Position numbers and translations under genes: made by a program | Notes under the pieces: model-generated | Databases searched by the model: none | Seen by the model: the letters and a program-made list of their open reading frames with translations, nothing else | Told to the model about the DNA's origin: nothing | Assembly (NCBI GenBank): GCA_900555915.1 | Contig: USNC01000053.1 | Coordinates: 1 to 8,260, forward strand | Origin: an uncultured Porphyromonadaceae bacterium | GTDB taxonomy: Bacteria > Bacteroidota > Bacteroidia > Bacteroidales > Muribaculaceae | Reading direction: 5' to 3' | Length of the DNA: 8,260 nt | In this document: in pieces, positions 1 through 4,866 of the stretch | Layout of the letters: every line of letters starts with the position of its first letter | How positions within the stretch are numbered: position 1 is the first letter of the stretch

Positions 1-754
1 AGCCCTCCACCATCAGCGAGGTGACGCCCTCCCTGTATAGTTCTTCCATCTGCTTTTCGAGATCGCGCCTCGGCTCGACCCTTAGCGGAGCGCGCCCGGG
101 CCAGTGCCTGCAGTCGAGGCGCGGACGGTCTGTCGCGAGGGTATGGCTTCCCACCATTATAGCGTCTGCCATGGAGCGGCGGCGGTGCATCCACACAGCC
201 GATACCGGCGTGGAGAACCTCACCGGGAACGGCCGTCCCCCATCGTCGGTGCCGGCCATATATCCGTCGGCGCTCTGCGCCCATTTCAACTGAATCCAGG
301 GGCGCCGCAGGCGGTGGGCGGTGAGAAACCTGACGTTAAGGCTGTCGCATTCCTCACGCAATACATCTTCCGTCACTTCCACTCCCGCCTCGCGGAGCAT
401 GCGGATGCCGCGTCCGCTCACTTCCGGGAAGGGATCGGCGCTCCCCACGGCCACTCTCGTTATGCCGGTGTCGATTATCAGTTTCGCGCATGGGGGTGTC
501 TTGCCATAATGGGAGCAGGGTTCCAGAGTCACGTAGATCGTGCTCTCTGCCAGCAGATGCCTGTCGGCATCGCTCACCGAGCGTATCGCGCATACCTCCG
601 CGTGCGGTCCGCCGTAGCGGTGATGGTATCCTTCACCTATTATAGTGTCGCGGGCCACTATCACGGCGCCCACCATCGGGTTGGGCGATACGAGTCCTTC
701 GCCGAGCCGCGCCAGCTGCAGGGCGCGGCGCATATATTTTTCTTCTGTCTTCAT
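1..754 (-). CDS. ribD: RibD, bifunctional riboflavin biosynthesis deaminase/reductase, 3' end outside window
   Basis: Partial gene of 251 codons, starting at the ATG at 754-752 and running off the left edge. RibD acts in the cytoplasm on the early riboflavin pathway: it deaminates the pyrimidine made from GTP, then reduces the ribosyl side chain with NADPH. The deaminase half is clear: SPNPMVGAV at 23-31, zinc ligand and catalytic glutamate in PHAEV (H51, E53), and the second zinc motif PCSHYGKTPPC (C80, C89). The reductase half starts near 150, with KWAQSADGYMA at 157-167, TDRPRLDCR at 208-216 and MVEG at 248-251. Only about 20 residues separate RAPLRV (221-226) from SLMVEG, where family members as I remember them carry roughly 60, so two strands of the reductase fold may be missing. 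The upstream in-frame sequence has no better start and no Shine-Dalgarno. The gene diverges from the large gene at 1181. Identity is secure; integrity of the reductase domain is not. Confidence 0.95.
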   Translation of the reverse strand, partial: MKTEEKYMRRALQLARLGEGLVSPNPMVGAVIVARDTIIGEGYHHRYGGPHAEVCAIRSVSDADRHLLAESTIYVTLEPCSHYGKTPPCAKLIIDTGITRVAVGSADPFPEVSGRGIRMLREAGVEVTEDVLREECDSLNVRFLTAHRLRRPWIQLKWAQSADGYMAGTDDGGRPFPVRFSTPVSAVWMHRRRSMADAIMVGSHTLATDRPRLDCRHWPGRAPLRVEPRRDLEKQMEELYREGVTSLMVEG

Positions 755-932
755 ATTTTTGCGTTCTTTACATTTTAACGTCACGAACCCCTCTGATAGT
801 GTGTCGCGGACGTAATTGATGCGGATTTTTATCAAGATGAAAGAGTCGCCGCTTGCTAAATGATATATACAAATTTTATTTATATTCTGTATATATTGGT
901 TTGGTGTTAAATTTTTTCAAAATATTTTTACT
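755..932. other. AT-rich divergent intergenic region upstream of ribD
   Basis: No gene is seen here. The stretch is strongly AT-rich from about 855. On the minus strand, TAAAATTTG (879-871) is one base longer than the Bacteroidetes -7 consensus TAnnTTTG, and no TTTG lies at the expected distance upstream of it, so a ribD promoter cannot be assigned with confidence. No FMN riboswitch (RFN element) core was recognised between here and the ribD start. Confidence 0.5.
864..897. repeat. AT-rich inverted repeat, operator-like
   Basis: ATATATACA at 864-872 is the exact reverse complement of TGTATATAT at 889-897, with a 16-bp spacer. It ends about 40 bp before the -33 box of the promoter at 937 and lies in the divergent region shared with ribD. 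It could bind a dimeric regulator, but AT-rich dyads of this size arise easily by chance in such sequence. Confidence 0.35.
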
Positions 933-936
933 TTTG

Positions 937-968
937 TTTGCATTGTATTGAGATTTTTTATAATTTTG
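937..968 (+). promoter_or_regulatory. Bacteroidetes-type promoter of the first large gene
   Basis: TTTG at 937-940 is followed after exactly 20 bp by TAATTTTG at 961-968, matching the primary Bacteroidetes sigma-factor pattern TTTG (-33) and TAnnTTTG (-7). A second TTTG at 933-936 overlaps the same tract. Transcription should start near 975. The promoter of the second large gene has the same boxes and the same 20-bp spacing, which strengthens both calls. No closer match to the pattern was seen between here and the start codon at 1181. Confidence 0.75.
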
Positions 969-974
969 CGATGT

Positions 975-1160
975 GTCAGTGCGGTTGTAAACTGCAACTG
1001 ATACGGGAACTGCTGGATATTTTACCTTAAAGTTGTTGTAAATCAATGGTTAGGCATAAAGAGTCAGTGAGTTTAACAAATCTTGACAACCTGCGCGCCT
1101 GAAGGGGCGGCGGGAGACTCGGGTTTAGATAGAAAGATAATGAAATAAACCAATTAATTC
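975..1160 (+). other. Long 5' leader of the first large gene
   Basis: If transcription starts near 975, the mRNA carries about 200 nt before the start codon, against about 55 nt for the paralogue downstream. No open reading frame or recognised riboswitch family is seen in it. It opens with a weak stem (GTTG 983-986 with CAAC 995-998, extendable across a bulge by TCA/TGA) and later has a GC-rich island at 1091-1123 that stands out from the surrounding AT-rich sequence. The leader extent is inferred from the promoter call. Confidence 0.45.
1094..1112 (+). promoter_or_regulatory. GC-rich hairpin in the leader of the first large gene
   Basis: CGCGCC (1094-1099) pairs with GGCG (1106-1109) and CG (1111-1112), with loop TGAAGG (1100-1105) and one bulged G at 1110. 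It has no U-tract after it, so it is not a typical intrinsic terminator. It could stabilise the leader or modulate translation, but nothing in the sequence decides this. Confidence 0.35.
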
Positions 1161-1180
1161 ACTAATCAAAACAAAAGCTT
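1161..1180 (+). promoter_or_regulatory. A-rich translation start region without Shine-Dalgarno
   Basis: The 20 nt before the ATG at 1181 are A-rich, contain no GGAGG-like motif and end in AAGCTT. They match 17 of 20 positions of the corresponding region before the second gene (4847-4866). This conservation, ending at the shared ATG, supports 1181 as the true start and fits the usual Bacteroidetes initiation context. Confidence 0.6.
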
Positions 1181-4100
1181 ATGAAGCAATTTTTGACCCT
1201 ATGCCTGGCTACGGCCATGCTTGGCACATCTGCTACAGCAGGAGCCAAAGTGACAATCCAGAGGGCACTTGAGCTTAAGAGCCAGGGTAAGGCTGTCAAC
1301 AGCCCTATCAAGACCCGCAGCACAAGAGCGATCAAGGAGCTGCGTCAGGCTCCGTCTTCCCGCTTTCAGCAGGTGATGCTGGCCAAGGAAGCACAGACCG
1401 CAGCCATGAAGAAGGCTCCGGCGAAGATGACTCCGCAGGGCGACAACATTTATGGCTATCTCGGCTACAACACCGAGAATATGGCGTTTGGCCTCTACGA
1501 GTTCAACGAACATTCCCAGGATCTCATTTGGGAAGATCCCGTGTATGCAGAGACAGAACTGACTCCCGCCAACCTCTCGCTTCAAAACGGCGTGCTGAAG
1601 GGATATATCGTCGATATATTCTGGGGCATGCTTTTCGGTGTGTATTATGTGGAATATGATTTCGAGACAGGCGAACCGAAGGCTTTCGTTGCTGATGAAA
1701 GTGGCGAACTTACCTTCATGCAGTCTGCGGCTCTCGACACCAACGAAGGCGTGTTCTACGGCTACGGCGCTTATGAAGGCGAATACGGCCTGCTCAGCGC
1801 TCCGGCTGATGACCCCTTCAACTATACATTGGTGACCGCATCAGATGACTTCTGCACCGCCATGTGCTACAATGCCGCTGACGATGCTCTTTATGGTGTC
1901 AACGACAAGTATGAGTTCGTCTCTATCGACAAACTCAGCGGCGAACAGACTCCTCTCGCTACGCTTGATGTGGATGGTGGCGCCACATATCTCACAGGTA
2001 TGTGCTATGATCCGGTGTCGAATCTCTACTACTGGAATATAAATACGCTCGACGACCGCTCGTATCTCGCCACTATCGACGGCGGTTCCTACGCTCTCAA
2101 CGTATTCCAGGAATTGTTCGCGTCAGAAGAGTATATGGCCCTTGTCACTACCGACGACAAGATAAATCCTGACCAGCCCAAGCGTCCGGAAGCGGGTGCG
2201 GCTGATTTCTACAAGGACAACCTCATCGGTTTCGTGTCGTTCACAATGCCTTCCCAGATGGCTGACGGCACTGAGATCAGCGGAAAGGTTGATTACCTCA
2301 CTTTCGTTGACGGCAATCTCTATTCCACCGGTACCGCAGAGGCAGGTGAAGAAGTCAAAGCCAACTTCGCTGTGGAGCCGGGTCTCCATATATTCGGCAT
2401 GAAAGCCGTTGTGAACGGTGTGGAAAGTTCCATGACCAACGTAAGGGCTTACGTCGGCAACGACACTCCTCTGATGCCTGAGAATGTGCGTATCACCGAC
2501 AATGAGATCTCGTGGAACGCTGTCGGTTCTGTAGGTGTGCACGGCGGATATGTCGATGCGGCCGCTGTCGAATACGACGTTTTCCTCAACGGTGAATTCA
2601 TCGCCCGTACTATGGAGACATCGCAGGCTATCAATATCGATAAGGAAGCTGATCTTCAGACCTACAACGCAACAGTTGTGGCTGTATGCAATGGCTATGA
2701 AAGTGAAGCCGGCTCATCCAACACCATCGTCGAAGGCGCTGCCCTCGCTCTCCCGCTCTATATCGAGCCTACTCCCGAGCAGTTCGCTATCAGCACTGTG
2801 CTCGACGGCAATGAAGACGGCAAGTCCTGGACTCTCGTGGAATATACTGAAGATGGCGACTACTGCATCGACTCAGGATGGAACGCTACGGAGGTTTCCG
2901 ACGAATGGTACTTCCTCCCGCCGTTCGTTGTCGAAGACGTAACTAAATTCTACACATTCTCGATGGATGCGGCTCTCAGAAGCACACAGTACACTGATGA
3001 ATACGTGGAAGTTCTGCTCTGCAACGAACCGAGCAAGTCAGGCGTAGTGGACGAGATCATACCTGAGTTCTCTCCGATAAGTTCTGCTTTTGAGCAGGCG
3101 AGAGGCGAGTTCCGCGTGCGTCAGGCCGGCACATACTATGTGGCAATCCATGCTACTTCCGAACCCGACATGTACGGCATCCGTGCTTGCAACTTCGCTA
3201 TTGAAGACAACAATATCACTCTCGAGTCGCCCGAAGCAGTCTCTGATATCGAACTTGAGGCAGCCGCAGAAGGCAAGCTCGAAGCCACCGCTACCATCAC
3301 TCTTCCGTCAATGACTCTCGGCGGTGCTGAAATTCCCGCCGATGCCAAGCTCGTTGCCAACCTCAGCTGTGGCGAAAACAAGATTACCCTTGAAGGCGCT
3401 CCCGGCGAGGAGGTTTCCGGTGTCATCGCTACCGCACAGGGCGACAACATCGTGTCTGTGACCGTGGCTCTCGGCGACCTCAATAGCCCAATGGCTTCCG
3501 AGACTGTCTACACAGGCGTGACTGTGCCCGCTACAGTCGCTTCGCTGACTGCCGAACTTTCCGACGACCACTGCAGTATCACTCTCTCATGGCCCGCCGT
3601 GACAGAACCGTTTGATGAAGACGGCTATGTAGATCCCGAGACTATCGTCTACGATATCTATAAGGTGATTCCGACTATTTTCGGCAACCAATGGTCGCTC
3701 TATGAACCGGGTGTGGAGGAAACTACCTACACATACACCTCTGATTACCAGGACTTCGTTCAGCTCGGCGTAGTATCCCGCAACGCTGCAGGCGACAACG
3801 GCTATCTCATGTCGATCACGGCTGTGGTAGGTCCTTCCTATGAGCTTCCCATCTATGAGGACTTCGATGATCCTGAGGTAGCGTTCAATACTGAACCTTG
3901 GGTTATTGGCTCCTCTGAAGACGCTCCCTCCGCTCAGTTCGGTCTCTACTATACCAACTCGCTTTCTGAGGCATATGCCGGCAGCGAAACTATAGTTTTG
4001 GCTGTCAAGGGTGAAGAAGGTGCATATGGAGAACTCTCTACTCCGGTGTTCAAGACAACCGGCCTTGAATCCGCAGCCATCACTCTTGATGTATGTGGCG

Positions 4101-4540
4101 ACTTCTTCCTGCCGAATGTGACCATCGCTGCCGAGGCTGAAGGTATCGAGGCTGAGGAGATCGGTACGGTTACTATGGACGAACTCGGATTCCACAAGGT
4201 TTCTGTAGTTCTTCCCGAGAAGTTTATGGGTAAGGAGTTTGTAAGACTCTCCATCCGTTGCGAATTCGAGACCGGCAATGAAGTTCTCGCTATCGAGTCT
4301 ATCGAAATCGGTTCCTCTACTGGTGTCGCTTCTATCGCGACAAGCGGTGTGAAGATCGCAGCCGGCAAGAACGTCATCAACGTCAGCGGTCTCAATGGCC
4401 AGAACGTGACAGTCTCCACTCTCGACGGCCGCGTGGCTGCCAAGGCTGAGAAGGTAGGCAAGGATGCATCCTTCAATGTTGAATCCGGCATCTACGTTGT
4501 CAACGCAGGCGGCAAGAAAGCCAAAGTCGTAGTGAGATAA
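1181..4540 (+). CDS. Secreted multidomain FN3/jelly-roll surface protein, tandem copy 1
   Basis: The 1119-aa product begins with a Sec signal peptide (about 1-22, cleavage likely in ATAGA; no lipobox cysteine), then a basic linker (about 21-85; 14 Lys/Arg against 3 acidic residues). Residues 90-312 hold about five YGY/LYG-type repeats of roughly 40 aa, such as MCYNAADDALYGV and MCYDPVSNLYYWN, suggesting a beta-propeller. FN3-like domains follow at about 336-428 and 430-517, then a jelly-roll resembling gingipain cleaved-adhesin/choice-of-anchor-J domains (522-676; DGNEDGKSW, DEWYFLPP, AGTYYVAIHA). Next come FN3-like domains at 682-783 and 784-886, a second jelly-roll-like domain (887-1043), and a 64-residue tail (1056-1119; VTVSTLDGRV, GIYVV, KVVVR) resembling the T9SS type A sorting domain. 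No catalytic motif is visible; a binding or adhesive role at or beyond the outer membrane is inferred. It has its own promoter and terminator. Domain calls are by eye; gene reality and export are near certain. Confidence 0.93.
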   Translation: MKQFLTLCLATAMLGTSATAGAKVTIQRALELKSQGKAVNSPIKTRSTRAIKELRQAPSSRFQQVMLAKEAQTAAMKKAPAKMTPQGDNIYGYLGYNTENMAFGLYEFNEHSQDLIWEDPVYAETELTPANLSLQNGVLKGYIVDIFWGMLFGVYYVEYDFETGEPKAFVADESGELTFMQSAALDTNEGVFYGYGAYEGEYGLLSAPADDPFNYTLVTASDDFCTAMCYNAADDALYGVNDKYEFVSIDKLSGEQTPLATLDVDGGATYLTGMCYDPVSNLYYWNINTLDDRSYLATIDGGSYALNVFQELFASEEYMALVTTDDKINPDQPKRPEAGAADFYKDNLIGFVSFTMPSQMADGTEISGKVDYLTFVDGNLYSTGTAEAGEEVKANFAVEPGLHIFGMKAVVNGVESSMTNVRAYVGNDTPLMPENVRITDNEISWNAVGSVGVHGGYVDAAAVEYDVFLNGEFIARTMETSQAINIDKEADLQTYNATVVAVCNGYESEAGSSNTIVEGAALALPLYIEPTPEQFAISTVLDGNEDGKSWTLVEYTEDGDYCIDSGWNATEVSDEWYFLPPFVVEDVTKFYTFSMDAALRSTQYTDEYVEVLLCNEPSKSGVVDEIIPEFSPISSAFEQARGEFRVRQAGTYYVAIHATSEPDMYGIRACNFAIEDNNITLESPEAVSDIELEAAAEGKLEATATITLPSMTLGGAEIPADAKLVANLSCGENKITLEGAPGEEVSGVIATAQGDNIVSVTVALGDLNSPMASETVYTGVTVPATVASLTAELSDDHCSITLSWPAVTEPFDEDGYVDPETIVYDIYKVIPTIFGNQWSLYEPGVEETTYTYTSDYQDFVQLGVVSRNAAGDNGYLMSITAVVGPSYELPIYEDFDDPEVAFNTEPWVIGSSEDAPSAQFGLYYTNSLSEAYAGSETIVLAVKGEEGAYGELSTPVFKTTGLESAAITLDVCGDFFLPNVTIAAEAEGIEAEEIGTVTMDELGFHKVSVVLPEKFMGKEFVRLSIRCEFETGNEVLAIESIEIGSSTGVASIATSGVKIAAGKNVINVSGLNGQNVTVSTLDGRVAAKAEKVGKDASFNVESGIYVVNAGGKKAKVVVR

Positions 4541-4570
4541 CACTCCCCCCCCTCACACATATTGAATCGG

Positions 4571-4598
4571 AAAGGGCAGCCCCGGCGGGCTGCCCTTT
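4571..4598. terminator. Intrinsic terminator after large gene 1
   Basis: AAAGGGCAGCCC (4571-4582) and GGGCTGCCCTTT (4587-4598) form a perfect 12-bp stem with a 4-nt CGGC loop, 30 bp after the stop codon. The trailing T-run is short (CTTGTATT). The A-run at the left foot makes it potentially bidirectional, but no gene enters from the right. It isolates the first gene from the second, so the pair is not one operon in the simple sense. Confidence 0.85.
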
Positions 4599-4622
4599 CT
4601 TGTATTCCGCGGCTTGAGAGCG

Positions 4623-4676
4623 TTAAGGACCTTAAGGTCTTTAAGGACTTTAAAGACGTTAAGGACTTTAAGTTCA
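4623..4676 (+). repeat. 9-bp tandem repeat, six copies, consensus TTAAGGACN
   Basis: The six units start at 4623, 4632, 4641, 4650, 4659 and 4668: TTAAGGACC, TTAAGGTCT, TTAAGGACT, TTAAAGACG, TTAAGGACT and a degenerate TTAAGTTCA. Unit 2 inverts part of the pattern, so GACCTTAAGGTC at 4628-4639 is a perfect 12-bp palindrome. GTCTTTAA (4637-4644) and TTAAAGAC (4650-4657) can form an 8-bp stem with a 5-nt loop. The array lies between the terminator and the next promoter. Its function is unknown. Confidence 0.85.
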
Positions 4677-4712
4677 TTATGCATGAGAAGTGCCGACGGA
4701 ATTCACCGAGTC

Positions 4713-4739
4713 GCGAAGCCAATTATGCGAAGCGCGAAG
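4713..4739 (+). repeat. Three closely spaced GCGAAG motifs
   Basis: GCGAAG occurs at 4713-4718, 4727-4732 and 4734-4739, the last two separated by one base. The cluster sits about 35 bp before the -33 box of the second gene's promoter. It may be low-complexity intergenic sequence or part of a regulator site; the equivalent region upstream of the first gene does not carry it. Confidence 0.4.
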
Positions 4740-4773
4740 AGTGGTTGATTTTATTTTGATTTTTTTGGTTTTG

Positions 4774-4805
4774 TTTGTATTTTATCGGTATATTTTATAT
4801 CTTTG
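4774..4805 (+). promoter_or_regulatory. Bacteroidetes-type promoter of the second large gene
   Basis: TTTG (4774-4777) and TATCTTTG (4798-4805) match the -33 and -7 boxes with a 20-bp spacer, the same geometry as the promoter at 937-968, including a shared TTTTGTTTG around the -33 box. Transcription should start near 4811, giving a leader of about 55 nt. The tract from 4745 is strongly T-rich, as is usual upstream of such promoters. Confidence 0.78.
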
Positions 4806-4815
4806 TGGTGTTAAC

Positions 4816-4839
4816 CCGGTCTCCGCACGTGGAAGCCGG
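4816..4839 (+). promoter_or_regulatory. Hairpin at the predicted 5' end of the second mRNA
   Basis: CCGGTCTCC (4816-4824) and GGAAGCCGG (4831-4839) form a nine-position stem with eight pairs (one T-G wobble) and one C-A mismatch, closing a GCACGT loop. It starts about 5 nt from the predicted transcription start, where such a structure could protect the mRNA 5' end. There is no U-tract, so termination is unlikely. Confidence 0.45.
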
Positions 4840-4846
4840 AAGTATC

Positions 4847-4866
4847 ATTAATCAAAATCAAAGCTT
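4847..4866 (+). promoter_or_regulatory. A-rich start region of the second large gene
   Basis: The 20 nt before the ATG at 4867 have no Shine-Dalgarno motif and match 17 of 20 positions of the region before the first gene. A block of 31 nt (4860-4890) spanning the leader end and the first eight codons is identical to 1174-1204. This fixes the start codon and shows the duplication included the translation start region. Confidence 0.6.

Larger units (their letters stand above)
4599..4773. other. Remainder of the intergenic spacer between the two paralogues
   Basis: No gene is called. The stretch contains a 9-bp tandem repeat (4623-4676) and three GCGAAG motifs, then turns T-rich before the promoter. 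An open frame at 4562-4759 exists only because the tandem repeat has a period of three codons; it overlaps the terminator stem and is not considered coding. Confidence 0.6.

Noticed and set aside
104..778. 224-codon plus-strand ORF opposite ribD
   Set aside because: It is antisense to a clearly recognisable RibD with zinc-binding motifs; its own translation has no recognisable features and runs past the ribD start.
755..960. FMN riboswitch controlling ribD
   Set aside because: The conserved RFN core motifs are not visible on the minus strand upstream of ribD.
1081..1090. TTGACA as an E. coli-like -35 box close to the first large gene
   Set aside because: No suitable -10 follows in the GC-rich stretch, and the Bacteroidetes-type boxes at 937-968 fit the lineage and are mirrored at the second gene.
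1181..1246. Lipoprotein signal peptide using Cys8
   Set aside because: The cysteine lies inside the hydrophobic core near the N-terminus with no lipobox spacing; a signal peptidase I site near residues 20-22 fits better.
3587..4543. 318-codon minus-strand ORF inside the first large gene
   Set aside because: Shadow frame produced by codon usage of the sense gene; the sense frame has a signal peptide, domains and a conserved paralogue, whereas this frame has no convincing start region of its own.
4623..4676. CRISPR-like array
   Set aside because: The repeat units are 9 bp and directly abutting, without spacers; this is a simple tandem repeat.
4562..4759. 65-codon plus-strand ORF with Lys-Asp-Phe repeats
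   Set aside because: It begins just before the terminator stem and its repeated residues come from the 9-bp tandem DNA repeat; no start context or domain supports it.
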